A stretch of 49,952 nt of DNA from Rickettsiaceae bacterium. GTDB taxonomy: Bacteria; Pseudomonadota; Alphaproteobacteria; Rickettsiales; UBA6187. Shown in pieces: positions 35,039 through 43,602 of the stretch. The notes beneath the pieces were generated by a model. That model did no database searches. It was not told the origin of the DNA and was given only the letters and a program-made list of their open reading frames with translations. Location: NCBI GenBank assembly GCA_021323415.1, contig JAJONM010000005.1:1-49952 (forward strand), read 5' to 3'. Every line of letters starts with the position of its first letter. Position 1 is the first letter of the stretch. A program made the translations under genes and the position numbers.

Positions 35039-35124
35039 CGTTTTACTACGTTCGATGAGAATCCTTATATGAGACTTTCGTCGAAACTGGTTATACAACG
35101 GCTAATTAGAACCGTTGTTTTTTT
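35039..35124 (+). ncRNA. Candidate structured small RNA between phasin and carD
   Basis: No reading frame of useful length. Hairpin 1 is a 10-bp stem with two G-U pairs, 35051-35060 with 35076-35085, and a 15-nt loop. Hairpin 2 pairs ACAACGG (35095-35101) with CCGTTGT (35112-35118) and is followed by an uninterrupted T run (35118-35124), a standard terminator. An alternative outer stem pairs AACTGGT (35085-35091) with ACCAGTT (35125-35131) around hairpin 2 and its T run. It is therefore either a free small RNA of about 86 nt or an attenuator in a carD leader. It matches no RNA family I recognise. Confidence 0.5.
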
Positions 35125-35216
35125 ACCAGTTGGAGCATGAGTCTAATTTTGTCCCCCCAAAAAGGGCCTATATTAAGAGATTAATAGACGTTTAATTTTT
35201 TCATTGGAGATGGGAT

Positions 35217-35786
35217 ATGTCAGATGTAATTGAATTTAAAGTTGGTGGCAAAGTTGTTTACCCAGCGCATGGCGTTGGAAGAATCGTGTCTGAAGAATGC
35301 CAGAAAGTTGGCGGTCATGATTTAAGCATGTTTGTAATCGACTTTCCTAAAGAAAAAATGACCTTACGCGTTCCGGTAAAAAGAGCCGCCGCTTCAGGTT
35401 TGCGTGTTTTAAGCAACGACAATGATGTAAAGAAAGCAATTTCTGTACTAAAAGGTCGCGCAAAGCCAGGTCGTGGAATGTGGAGCCGTAGGGCAAAAGA
35501 ATATGAAGATAAGATCAATTCCGGCAATATAATTTTTATTGCTGAAGTTGTTCGTGACTTACATAAAAACGTTGATGATCCAGATCGCTCTTATAGCGAA
35601 AGAGTTATTTATGAATCTGCTCTTGGTCGTTTAGCTGGTGAATATGCCGCAGTAAATGATATCGAGACTGATGATGCAACCGAGAACCTTATAAAGATTT
35701 TAAAATCGAGAAAAGGTCAGCAAGCTGCTAATAATGATACTCCTGAAGCTTCTGAAGAGATGGACGAAGAGTTCGAAGCAGCATAA
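35217..35786 (+). CDS. carD: CarD family transcriptional regulator
   Basis: 189 aa. The N-terminal Tudor-like RNA-polymerase-interaction domain shows GGKVVYPAHGVGRIVSEE. The C-terminal helical domain contains GRGMWSRRAKEYEDKINSG, with the tryptophan that stabilises open promoter complexes. An acidic tail follows. CarD binds the beta subunit and tunes initiation, classically at rRNA promoters. A GGAG site precedes the ATG and a strong terminator follows the stop. The structured RNA upstream may control it. Confidence 0.95.
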   Translation: MSDVIEFKVGGKVVYPAHGVGRIVSEECQKVGGHDLSMFVIDFPKEKMTLRVPVKRAAASGLRVLSNDNDVKKAISVLKGRAKPGRGMWSRRAKEYEDKINSGNIIFIAEVVRDLHKNVDDPDRSYSERVIYESALGRLAGEYAAVNDIETDDATENLIKILKSRKGQQAANNDTPEASEEMDEEFEAA

Positions 35787-35808
35787 TAATTGCTTCATAT
35801 TAAAACTT

Positions 35809-35840
35809 AAAAAGCACCCAACTTTCTTGGGTGCTTTTTT
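35809..35840 (+). terminator. Rho-independent terminator of carD
   Basis: AAAAAGCACCCA (35809-35820) pairs with TGGGTGCTTTTTT (35828-35840) across a 7-nt loop; the last part forms the T tract. Confidence 0.92.
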
Positions 35841-35925
35841 GTTATCGCCTCCTTATAAAATAACACTTCCATACATAATTTCTGGCTGTTATACCTTAAT
35901 TGCTTAATGTAAATTTGAATTTACC

Positions 35926-37044
35926 ATGAATGAAAAAGAACGCATAGCTTGCATCCGCCTTAGTCGCAGTGAAAATATCGGCCCTAGAACATTTTTATCC
36001 CTACTGGAACTTTACGGCTCAGCATCCGCCGCACTGGAAGCAGTTCCATCTATGTCCTTAAAAGGTGGAAGAAAAACACCAATAAAATTATGCAGCCAAA
36101 GCGATGTTATAAAAGAAATCGAAGCTTCGGCAAAAAAAGGTGCCAGACTTATTACGCTGCTAGATAATGAGTTTCCCACATTATTAAAACAAATAAAAGA
36201 TTGCCCGCCAGTACTTACCTTATTTGGCAAAAGCGATATGTTAAACAAAAAAAATATCGCAATAGTAGGCGCACGTAATGCATCAGCAAATGGCTGCCGG
36301 TTCGCAGAAGATTTAGCAAGAGATTTTGGCAGACGTGGCATGGTCGTCGTATCTGGGCTTGCGCGCGGAATAGATACTGTCGCTCACAAAGGTTCGTTAG
36401 AGACTGGTACAATCGCAGTAGTTGCAGGCGGAATTGATAAAATCTATCCGCCAGAGAATAAAGATTTATTCATGAAAATTGGTGAGAATGGAGTGGTAGT
36501 TGCCGAGATGCCTTTTGGTTCGGTACCCAAATCACAAAATTTTCCAAGGCGCAATCGCATTATATCCGGCATATCACTAGGCACTGTAGTTGTTGAAGCC
36601 AGCCTTAATTCAGGATCGCTTATTACTGCCCGCACAGCATTAGAGCAAAATCGCGAAGTATTTGCCGTCCCTGGTTCACCACTAGATCCCCGTTGCACCG
36701 GAACTAATAAACTGATTCAACAAGGCGCACATATTGTTATGTCAGCTGATGATGTAATGCAACAAATAAACTTTAATGCTAGTTCTTTACTCGAATCTGA
36801 CTCTGGTTTTAAAACTGCAAAAATACCAACTGCCAGCGATAGTTTACTTGATAAAGCCCGTCCGCAAATTTTAGAAAAATTAGGATCCAGTCCAACTGCT
36901 ATTGATGATATAATTTCACAAACAGGTATAGCAACTAATGTAGTCCTTACAATACTGCTTGAGCTGGAACTGGCAGGCAGGCTTGAACGCTATGCCGGAA
37001 ATAAAGTTTCGCTTATCTACGTGAATGAAGAATTATTCGCTTAG
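35926..37044 (+). CDS. dprA: DNA processing protein DprA
   Basis: 372 aa. An N-terminal helical region (SENIGPRTFLSLLELYG) precedes the Rossmann-like core: VGARNASANGC, VSGLARGIDTVAHKG, IAVVAGGIDKIYPPEN, FPRRNRIISG and EASLNSGSLITARTA. The C-terminal DML1-like winged-helix (IDDIISQTGIATNVV) is complete. DprA loads RecA on single-stranded DNA taken up during natural transformation. The pilin-like genes in this window give a possible uptake machinery. It converges on the TPR gene with a 1-bp gap. Confidence 0.95.
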   Translation: MNEKERIACIRLSRSENIGPRTFLSLLELYGSASAALEAVPSMSLKGGRKTPIKLCSQSDVIKEIEASAKKGARLITLLDNEFPTLLKQIKDCPPVLTLFGKSDMLNKKNIAIVGARNASANGCRFAEDLARDFGRRGMVVVSGLARGIDTVAHKGSLETGTIAVVAGGIDKIYPPENKDLFMKIGENGVVVAEMPFGSVPKSQNFPRRNRIISGISLGTVVVEASLNSGSLITARTALEQNREVFAVPGSPLDPRCTGTNKLIQQGAHIVMSADDVMQQINFNASSLLESDSGFKTAKIPTASDSLLDKARPQILEKLGSSPTAIDDIISQTGIATNVVLTILLELELAGRLERYAGNKVSLIYVNEELFA

Positions 37045-37045
37045 A

Positions 37046-37948
37046 TTATCCTACAATCTTGCAAGTATGTTGTGAGCTATTGGCGCTAATAGAAAATGGC
37101 GCCATTGCTCCGAAAAATGCATATTCTTTTTCTGCCAGGTGCCATAATTCACAAGCCTTGGCAAAGTTCTTTTTTTCCTGGTATAAATCACCGATTATTT
37201 TCATGTAATTTGCAGTAGCAAATCCCCTCTCATCTCTGGCAGTATAAGCCAGTGCTTCATAATAATATTTAATTGCATTATCGAGTTCACCACCACCTGA
37301 ATAAACTTCAGCAATTCTTTCATATAAATTTCTGACGTTGAATGAGCGGTCAATAACGCTAAAATCCTGTACAGCATCTATGGCCTTTAAATAACTTTCT
37401 TCTGCTGCTTCAAAGTTAGCTTTATATTCATTAGCCTGGCCGAGCAAAACATAAGCCTGCGCTATTAAAGCATGCAAATGATTGCGTTGTGAGATTTCAA
37501 GTGACTTTGCAATATACTCTTTTGCTTTTACAGGTTCTAATGTGCTACTTAAAAGCAGGTATGCTTTTGCCTGCATTTCTTCAGGCATATTGTCTTTGCC
37601 AAGTTCCATAGCTGATAGCACCGCTCTTTCAACTTGTAATGAGTTTCCAAATTTATAGTGGAGCAATCCAAGATTTACATATGCTTTCGCAGCACCTGCA
37701 TTATCTTTAGCACCAGCATATGATTTAATAGCTTTATTGTAATATTTTATCGCTTCAGTAGAGCCAGAAGGATTATTTTCATCTAAAGAAGTAGCTATTT
37801 TTAAATAGTAATCGGCCTTTACAGTAGTGTCTATATAAACAAGACTGGCAAGTGCAATGCCCGATATAACAACTAGAACTACACCAATTTTAGTGAATTT
37901 ACTAAGGTTAGCCACTTTGCATAGTGACAACTTTAAGAATTCTTTCAA
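37046..37948 (-). CDS. TPR-repeat protein with an N-terminal membrane anchor
   Basis: 300 aa. One membrane helix (GVVLVVISGIALASLVYI, 22-39) places the rest in the periplasm or cytoplasm. From residue 55 on there are about six tetratricopeptide repeats, e.g. AKAYVNLGLLHYKFGN, AQAYVLLGQANEYKANFEAAEESYLKAI and YERIAEVYSGGGELDNAIKYYYEAL. TPR proteins act as protein-binding scaffolds; partner unknown. It starts 14 bp after the end of the holB remnant and could share its transcript. Confidence 0.8.
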   Translation of the reverse strand: MKEFLKLSLCKVANLSKFTKIGVVLVVISGIALASLVYIDTTVKADYYLKIATSLDENNPSGSTEAIKYYNKAIKSYAGAKDNAGAAKAYVNLGLLHYKFGNSLQVERAVLSAMELGKDNMPEEMQAKAYLLLSSTLEPVKAKEYIAKSLEISQRNHLHALIAQAYVLLGQANEYKANFEAAEESYLKAIDAVQDFSVIDRSFNVRNLYERIAEVYSGGGELDNAIKYYYEALAYTARDERGFATANYMKIIGDLYQEKKNFAKACELWHLAEKEYAFFGAMAPFSISANSSQHTCKIVG

Positions 37949-37961
37949 GATGGGGCTCCCT

Positions 37962-38941
37962 TCAGCTTAGAAAATTAAATTCCTCAAAGATGCTTATGAT
38001 AACTGCCTTCTTGTCCAAATTGATTCGGTCAGTATCTGCAACTAGAGATTTAAATTTCTCCCATATTTTAATTAATTCTTCAAGAGGTTTTTCAACTAAT
38101 AATTTATTTTTGATCTGATCCTCAACACCGATAGTTTCAAAACCAGCATTTGGTGAAGCTGCATTTTTTATAATTCGCACCAACAACGAATCTAGTAAAA
38201 ATGCCATTACTTCCCATAAAACTTTATCATCCTTCTTGGTCACAAGATAAGATAATTGCTGCACTTTAGCTGATTCAATTTTTGAAGCGACACTTAAAAT
38301 AGCAATAAGGCAATCATAAATTTTTATACCCTCATTGTAGTATAACCATGCTGCAACCCCAGGTGAACCAGCTGATAATTTTATTATTCTCTCTACTTCA
38401 TATGACTGTATATCAGGAGTTGCATATTGCAGAACATTAAATGCTTCTATTTCATTTAGCGGATTAAATTTCAGATTACGGCAACGCGATTTTATAGTTG
38501 GAAGTAGCTTCCCTGGAGCATGGCTAATTAAAATAAACAATGCATTGTGCGGTGGCTCTTCTAATAATTTAAGTAGTGCATTAGCTGAATTGGTATTCAT
38601 GTCGTCAGCACTATCTATTATGACAATACGGTATTTTGTTTCTGATGAAGTAAGCCTTAGAAAATCAGAAATTTTTCTGCTAATACTTTACTAAAAACCG
38701 GATGACCAACTGGAACACTCAAGTCATTCGCACCAGCTAACAACCCGCGTGCAAAGCGATATGCAAGCGTTGCCTTACCAATTCCTTTAGGACCTAAAAA
38801 TAACCACGATTGCGGCAACTTTCCCGAACCAATAATTGCAGTAAGTGTATCAATGGCTTTGTTATTACCAATAAAAATATCACTACTTTTAGGAAGAGGG
38901 ACGGTACTTACATTAATTTCTTTTTTATTGCTGGATTTCAT
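37962..38941 (-). pseudogene. holB: DNA polymerase III delta' subunit, broken by an internal deletion and frameshift
   Basis: Two frames together encode a clamp-loader delta' subunit. The first (38941 to stop at 38657) has the P-loop-like GPKGIGKAT and ends GHPVFSKVLAEKF before running out. The second frame is open from 38687 to 37962 and contains RKISDFLRLTSSET, the YRIVIIDSADDMNTNSANALLKLLEEPP core in part, and the C-terminal lid region. Between HPVFSKVLA and RKISDF, alphaproteobacterial delta' proteins carry a block of some 25-30 residues that includes a conserved HPDL motif; this block is missing and the frame shifts by -1. So this is an out-of-frame deletion, or an assembly error. The internal ATG at 38600 could only yield a truncated protein without the N-terminal domain. 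Confidence 0.8.
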
Positions 38942-39002
38942 AGTAACAGTGTAGCTGTTTTATTTTATAGTAATAGATAAAAATATTTTTATATAGGGTT
39001 AC

Positions 39003-40115
39003 ATGCAGGAAAACAATATCCAAAGCAGTTACCAGAATCTATTAGAAAGTGGGCAAATTAAAAAAGATTTAGCCCAAAGCAATGTTGTATCTAAATTACA
39101 TAAACTACAGCAAGAAATAGTAGAGCATTTTGCAAGCCGCAATGTAGGCGCGATTAAAAAAGTTTTTAAATCAAAAACTAAAGCACCGAGCGGCCTTTAT
39201 ATTTATGGCGATGTTGGTCGCGGCAAATCAATGCTGATGGATTTGTTTTTTGAAACTACAGTGGTGCAAAAAAAACGCCGGGTGCATTTTCATGCTTTTA
39301 TGCTCGAAGTGCATAAATCTATTTACCAGTGGCGCAGTAAAAATAAAGGCACTGCCGACCCTATACCACCACTTGCAAAAAAAATTGCGAGCCACTCACA
39401 ATTACTTTGTTTTGATGAATTTCAGGTAACTGATATTGTCGATGCAATGATTTTAGGGAGGCTATTTGCTTATTTATTTGAAAATGGTGTAATTGTGGTT
39501 GCAACATCAAACCGTGTTCCAGATGATTTATATAAAGATGGGTTACAACGTGAACAGTTTATTCCTTTTATAGAACTGTTAAAAAAGCGAGTAGAAGTAG
39601 TAAAACTTGAATCAGATGAAGATTATCGTTTAAGCCACCTAAAATCACTTTCCACTGTTTATTATTATCCGCTTGATAAAAACGCAGATGATTTTCTTGT
39701 AAACACTTTTGCCAGCTTAACTAATAATGCAAAACCTGAAAAAAGAATATTGGATGTTAGTGGCCGTGATCTTCTAATACCTAAATCACATGGTGATATT
39801 GCCTGGATAAGTTTTTCTGATTTATGCGAGAAACCACTTGGTGCTGCTGATTACATCGAACTTGCCCGCGAATTTAGTACAGTATTAATTTCCGGCATAC
39901 CAAAGCTTAGTCGTGAATCCCGCAATGAAGCAAAGCGTTTCGTTACCCTTATAGATGAATTATATGAACATAAGGTAAAACTTATCTGTACTGCTGATGC
40001 CCCGCCTGCTGAACTTTATCCTGCAGGTGATGGAAGTTTTGAATTTGAGCGTACTGTTTCACGATTAATTGAAATGCAGAGCGGGAAATATTTAGAAGAA
40101 TCTCACATCAGCTAG
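39003..40115 (+). CDS. zapE: ZapE/AFG1-like cell-division ATPase
   Basis: 370 aa AFG1-type AAA ATPase. Walker A GDVGRGKS (69-76), Walker B QLLCFDEFQV (about 133-142), sensor region VVATSNRVPDDLY and arginine-finger region are present. In E. coli ZapE acts at the Z ring; in mitochondria AFG1 handles misassembled respiratory proteins. The ATG at 39003 is preferred by length and family N-terminus. Divergent from holB. Confidence 0.94.
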   Translation: MQENNIQSSYQNLLESGQIKKDLAQSNVVSKLHKLQQEIVEHFASRNVGAIKKVFKSKTKAPSGLYIYGDVGRGKSMLMDLFFETTVVQKKRRVHFHAFMLEVHKSIYQWRSKNKGTADPIPPLAKKIASHSQLLCFDEFQVTDIVDAMILGRLFAYLFENGVIVVATSNRVPDDLYKDGLQREQFIPFIELLKKRVEVVKLESDEDYRLSHLKSLSTVYYYPLDKNADDFLVNTFASLTNNAKPEKRILDVSGRDLLIPKSHGDIAWISFSDLCEKPLGAADYIELAREFSTVLISGIPKLSRESRNEAKRFVTLIDELYEHKVKLICTADAPPAELYPAGDGSFEFERTVSRLIEMQSGKYLEESHIS

Positions 40116-41035
40116 AAAAAATAATCAAACAATAACAAACCGAGTGGCATAGTAACTACTGAAAGCGCGGTTTGTGCCATAATAATATTGGCCATAAGAG
40201 GCGCATCACCACCCATTTGTCTTGCCATGAGGTATGATGCAGTTGCACTTGGCATAATTGCAAATAGCAAACATATTTGCAGGATAAGTCGATCTAGATC
40301 GAGAACATAACCTATTGCAATTACCATTATCGGGTAAATAACTAATTTTAATAATGTGCTTATAACAAGCTCACGCTGAATACTTTTTAACTGGGTAAAA
40401 TCAAGCCCCGCGCCAACGCATAACAAGCCCATCGGTAATGCAGCTTTGCTTATCACTTCAATAGTGTCGTTCATAAAACCGGCAAGACTGATATTGTAAT
40501 AATTGAAGAAAGTTCCCAGTAAGCACGAAATAATAAATGGATTTTTTAGAACACGTTTGATTACACTTACAAAATCAACTGATTTATGCGTCCCATAACG
40601 GGCGAGGGTATAAACACAAAGTAAGTTTACTATTGGAACAATAACACTGATAACAATTGCAATAATAGTTGCACCTTCTTTGCCAAACATCACGAACGAT
40701 GAAGGTATAAGCATATAACCATTAAAGCGTATCGTACCTTGAAATAGTGACGTAAAAGATGGCTCCGATTTGCTTATTACATTGCGAAATAAAAACATAA
40801 AAAGGGATAGAATCAGAATAACAATTGTAAGCAATAGCGGTGCGTACAATAAATTTTTATCGCTTAAATCTGCTTTGTAAGTCAGTTCAAAAAATAAGCA
40901 TGGGAGTAGTACGAAGTAAGTAAGTCTTTCCGCTTGAGGCCAAAAGTCCAAAGCAAATATTTGCTTTACTCTAAAAATATAACCAAGTGATGCGATGATT
41001 AATATTGGGAGGAGGCTAAATAGAATTGAGTTCAT
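40112..41035 (-). CDS. AEC (auxin efflux carrier) family transporter
   Basis: About 307 aa with ten membrane helices in two halves, e.g. LLPILIIASLGYIF, VIKRVLKNPFIISCLLGTFFNY and ALPMGLLCVGAGLDF, the last being a conserved AEC crossover segment. Bacterial members export or take up organic acids or malonate-type substrates; the substrate here is unknown. The ATG at 41035 is used because the upstream 14 codons would lie in the terminator hairpin of the neighbouring hydrolase. It converges on zapE, overlapping it by 4 bp. Confidence 0.88.
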   Translation of the reverse strand: MNSILFSLLPILIIASLGYIFRVKQIFALDFWPQAERLTYFVLLPCLFFELTYKADLSDKNLLYAPLLLTIVILILSLFMFLFRNVISKSEPSFTSLFQGTIRFNGYMLIPSSFVMFGKEGATIIAIVISVIVPIVNLLCVYTLARYGTHKSVDFVSVIKRVLKNPFIISCLLGTFFNYYNISLAGFMNDTIEVISKAALPMGLLCVGAGLDFTQLKSIQRELVISTLLKLVIYPIMVIAIGYVLDLDRLILQICLLFAIMPSATASYLMARQMGGDAPLMANIIMAQTALSVVTMPLGLLLFDYFF

Positions 41036-41065
41036 ATTGCTAATGCAACTACAGTTTCTAAAGTA

Positions 41066-41092
41066 ATAACCCCGCAAGTTATGCGGGGTTAT
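41066..41092 (-). terminator. Hairpin after the alpha/beta hydrolase gene
   Basis: ATAACCCCGCA (41066-41076) and TGCGGGGTTAT (41082-41092) form a perfect 11-bp GC-rich stem with a 5-nt loop, 8 bp after the hydrolase stop. The T tract on the minus strand is weak, so it may end transcription partially. Confidence 0.65.
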
Positions 41093-41099
41093 ATTGTAT

Positions 41100-41804
41100 T
41101 TAAAGTGGCGCCGCCACTTGGCGTCTTCTCCTATCCGGTTTTACTTTCTTCGGACGGTTAGAATCATAACGCAAGCGCGTTTGTAAGTAGTCATCAAGAT
41201 GCGAATTTAATTCATCCATTTTTGTACGGAAGAAATGATCCGCACCAATTACTATACGATAATCAATGCCGGCATTTTTTTGCTTAGCTAATTTATCGGC
41301 AAGTTTTGATACGTCATTCTCATTTACGATACTGTCCTCATCACCCTGAATAATAAGGCCGTGTGCCGGACAAGGCGAAAGGAAGTTAAAATCATAATTA
41401 CCAGCTGGCGGTGATACCGCAATAAATCCTTCAATTTCAGGACGACGCATTAATAACTGCATGCCAATCCACGAGCCAAATGAGAAACCACCCATCCAGT
41501 AAGTTGATGCATTAGGGTTTTGTAATTGCAGCCAATCAAGCACAGTTGCAGCGTCAGCAAGCTCACCTACACCACCATCATATTTTCCCTGTGAACGACC
41601 AACACCACGGAAATTAAACCTGGCTACCGAAAAACCATTGCGGGCAAATGCATGGTAAATGCTATATGCCACTTTGTTATTCATTGTACCGCCATGGAGT
41701 GGATGTGGATGCAGAACTATAGCTACCGGCGCATTTTTAACCTGTGATTGATGATACCTGGCTTCAATTCTACCTTCTGGCCCATTTATGATAACTTCTG
41801 GCAT
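41100..41804 (-). CDS. Alpha/beta hydrolase (COG2945-like)
   Basis: 234 aa. VLHPHPLHGGTMNNKV is the characteristic N-terminal signature of this hydrolase group. The nucleophile elbow is GGFSFGSW (Ser), and the Asp and His of the triad lie in QGDEDSIV and GADHFF. A basic C-terminal tail (NRPKKVKPDRRRRQ) is unusual and may bind nucleic acid or membrane. The substrate is unknown. Its start lies 23 bp from the IscR-like site. Confidence 0.88.
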   Translation of the reverse strand: MPEVIINGPEGRIEARYHQSQVKNAPVAIVLHPHPLHGGTMNNKVAYSIYHAFARNGFSVARFNFRGVGRSQGKYDGGVGELADAATVLDWLQLQNPNASTYWMGGFSFGSWIGMQLLMRRPEIEGFIAVSPPAGNYDFNFLSPCPAHGLIIQGDEDSIVNENDVSKLADKLAKQKNAGIDYRIVIGADHFFRTKMDELNSHLDDYLQTRLRYDSNRPKKVKPDRRRRQVAAPL

Positions 41805-41826
41805 AATAAAAACCTGTATTTATTTA

Positions 41827-41851
41827 ATACTTGACTATTTTACTTGGTTAT
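41827..41851. promoter_or_regulatory. IscR-like operator upstream of iscR
   Basis: The 25-bp stretch beginning ATACTTGACT and ending GGTTAT fits the E. coli type 1 IscR motif (ATASYYGACTRWWWYAGTCRRSTAT, from memory) at 22 of 25 positions. It overlaps the -35 region of a probable iscR promoter (TTGGTT 41844-41849, 17 bp, TATAAT 41867-41872). This would let cluster-bound IscR repress its own operon, as in E. coli. Confidence 0.7.
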
Positions 41852-41872
41852 TATAGTTAAGTGGCCTATAAT
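41844..41872 (+). promoter_or_regulatory. Probable promoter of the isc operon
   Basis: TTGGTT (-35, 41844-41849), a 17-bp spacer and a perfect TATAAT (41867-41872). Transcription would start near 41880 and give a leader of about 150 nt before iscR. The IscR-like site overlaps the -35 box. Confidence 0.6.
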
Positions 41873-42031
41873 AATGAAAGTACAGCCTTATATATAAAAG
41901 CGTAAGAAAAATCAAGGGTTTTGTATAGTTTGTTGTACAAGGATTTAGAAGGGTTATAGCACTTAATTAATAACACAGATTACTTAAGTTATCGATTATT
42001 AATAAGCTTCTATAAATAAAGAGATACAATT

Positions 42032-42481
42032 ATGAACCTCACAACCAAGGGACGCTACGCAGTTACTGCGATGGTTGATCTTGCTCTTTATAGCAATAAA
42101 AAACCGGTGTGTTTGGCAGATATTGCCCAGCGGCAAAATATTGCTTTAAGTTATTTGGAGCAAATTTTTATGCGTCTTAGAAAAGCAGGGTTGGTAAAAT
42201 CCGTACGCGGGCCAGGTGGTGGTTATGTATTAGCGGTATCTCCTGACGAAATGCCGATAGCACGAATTGTTATAGCTGTAGATGAATCGATAAAAATGAC
42301 ACGTTGTGGCGGCAGCGAACCTGCCTGCACACAAAGCAAAGGCAAATGTATGACACATAATTTATGGGAAGGCTTAAGCAACCGCATCCACGATTACCTA
42401 AATTCTGTTTCACTGGCAGATGTTTGCAATAAGAACAATAATTTCAAGGAGACGGGAGCAAATGTCGCACATCTATCTTGA
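42032..42481 (+). CDS. iscR: Fe-S cluster-sensing Rrf2 regulator IscR
   Basis: 149 aa. A winged-helix N-terminus (MNLTTKGRYAVTAMVDLAL) with recognition helix YLEQIFMRLRKAGLVKSVRGPGGG in shortened form. Cluster ligands are C92, C99 and C106 with H109 nearby, in the pattern of IscR. It senses [2Fe-2S] and represses or activates isc-type genes. First gene of the isc operon; its 3' end overlaps the first cysteine desulfurase by 20 bp. Confidence 0.95.
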   Translation: MNLTTKGRYAVTAMVDLALYSNKKPVCLADIAQRQNIALSYLEQIFMRLRKAGLVKSVRGPGGGYVLAVSPDEMPIARIVIAVDESIKMTRCGGSEPACTQSKGKCMTHNLWEGLSNRIHDYLNSVSLADVCNKNNNFKETGANVAHLS

Positions 42482-43577
42482 TCACAACGCTACTGTATCT
42501 ATAGAGCCAGAAGTACAATCGGCTATGCTGGAAGTTATGGGGCTGCCGTTTAACCCATCTTCTACACATAGTTTCGGGCGCAAAGCACATGGCATAATTG
42601 AAACCTCCAGGAATAAAGTAGCGACACTAGCTGGAGCAACAGATTGCCGGGTAATTTTTACCGCTAGCGGTACTGAAGCCAATAACTTAGCAGTAAAGGG
42701 CGTTACGGGTTATCGGCCAATGGTATCGGCTATTGAGCATATATCAGTATTAAAACCTGCAAAAGATAATGGCTGTATAGTAGTTCCTGTAACAAATGAT
42801 GGAAATATAAATATTGAAGCCCTTGATAAATTACTTGCTATGGAAAAAAGCAAGTGCGTGGTTTCAATCATGCTGGCCAATAATGAAACTGGCATTATCC
42901 AGCCAATAAAGAAAGTGGTAGAAATAGCACATAGATACGGTGCAATCGTGCATACTGACGCTGCACAATGCTTTGGTAAAATACCCGTTAATATGAATGA
43001 TTTAGGCGTTGATATGCTAAGCATATCTGCCCATAAATTCGGAGGGCCACAGGGAGCTGCGGCATTAATTGCAAAGAAAAATGTACCTCTGCATGCTGAA
43101 ATTACAGGTGGCGGGCAGGAACTAGGTTTTCGCGCCGGCACACAAAACGTAGCGGCAATTTATGGATTTGGCATGTCGGCAGAATTAGTGTATAATAATA
43201 TTTCATCCGACATAGAATATTTAAGAAACCAATTAGAAACTGAAATAAAAGCCTTCGCACCAGAAGTAGTTGTATTTGGTCATAACCAAAATCGCTTGCC
43301 TAATACTAGTTATCTTACAATGAGCAATGTACAGGCGGAAACTCAGTTAATACATTTTGATATAAATGGTATAGCGGTAAGTGCTGGTTCGGCTTGCTCA
43401 TCAGGTAAAATCGAAACATCTCATGTATTAAAAGCAATGGGGGTTACAGATTCGATAGCAAAGACTACAATCAGGGTGAGTTTAGGTAAAAATAACACAA
43501 AAAATGATATAGAGGCCTTTATTTTGGCATGGAAGCAACTATATACAAAGATAAACGAGGAAAGGAGCGCAGCCTAA
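42462..43577 (+). CDS. Cysteine desulfurase, NifS/IscS-like (first copy)
   Basis: 371 aa PLP enzyme. PLP lysine K192 in SISAHKFGGPQG, active-site C312 in SAGSACSSGKIETS. The start at 42462 has a GGAG-like site 6 nt upstream, inside iscR. Compared with the next gene it is shorter and lacks the C-terminal tail used by IscS to contact IscU. It could supply sulfur to another acceptor. Rickettsia carry a similar pair of NifS/IscS genes in this order. Confidence 0.9.
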   Translation: MSHIYLDHNATVSIEPEVQSAMLEVMGLPFNPSSTHSFGRKAHGIIETSRNKVATLAGATDCRVIFTASGTEANNLAVKGVTGYRPMVSAIEHISVLKPAKDNGCIVVPVTNDGNINIEALDKLLAMEKSKCVVSIMLANNETGIIQPIKKVVEIAHRYGAIVHTDAAQCFGKIPVNMNDLGVDMLSISAHKFGGPQGAAALIAKKNVPLHAEITGGGQELGFRAGTQNVAAIYGFGMSAELVYNNISSDIEYLRNQLETEIKAFAPEVVVFGHNQNRLPNTSYLTMSNVQAETQLIHFDINGIAVSAGSACSSGKIETSHVLKAMGVTDSIAKTTIRVSLGKNNTKNDIEAFILAWKQLYTKINEERSAA

Positions 43578-43602
43578 TTAAAGGCTGATAAAAAGGGAAG
43601 AT

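Larger units (their letters stand above)
34911..35216. other. Gene-free region between phasin and carD
   Basis: A 306-bp gap holding, in order, the phasin terminator, an extended -10 promoter, the candidate small RNA with its own terminator, and about 90 bp of carD leader. The leader has a CCCCCC-AAAAA-GGG run near 35153-35166 that can form a short hairpin. GGAGATGGG precedes the carD ATG. Confidence 0.6.

Noticed and set aside
35051..35140. Possible hammerhead ribozyme: GATGAG followed by CGAAAC and an adjacent stem
   Set aside because: The core CUGANGA is not intact (the bases before GATGA are TC, not CU), and no stem I forms between the sequences before GATGAG and after ACCAGTT. The region is better explained by a hairpin and a terminator.
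38655..38690. Programmed -1 frameshift in holB
   Set aside because: There is no X-XXY-YYZ heptamer in the right register, and a shift alone would not restore the missing conserved block.
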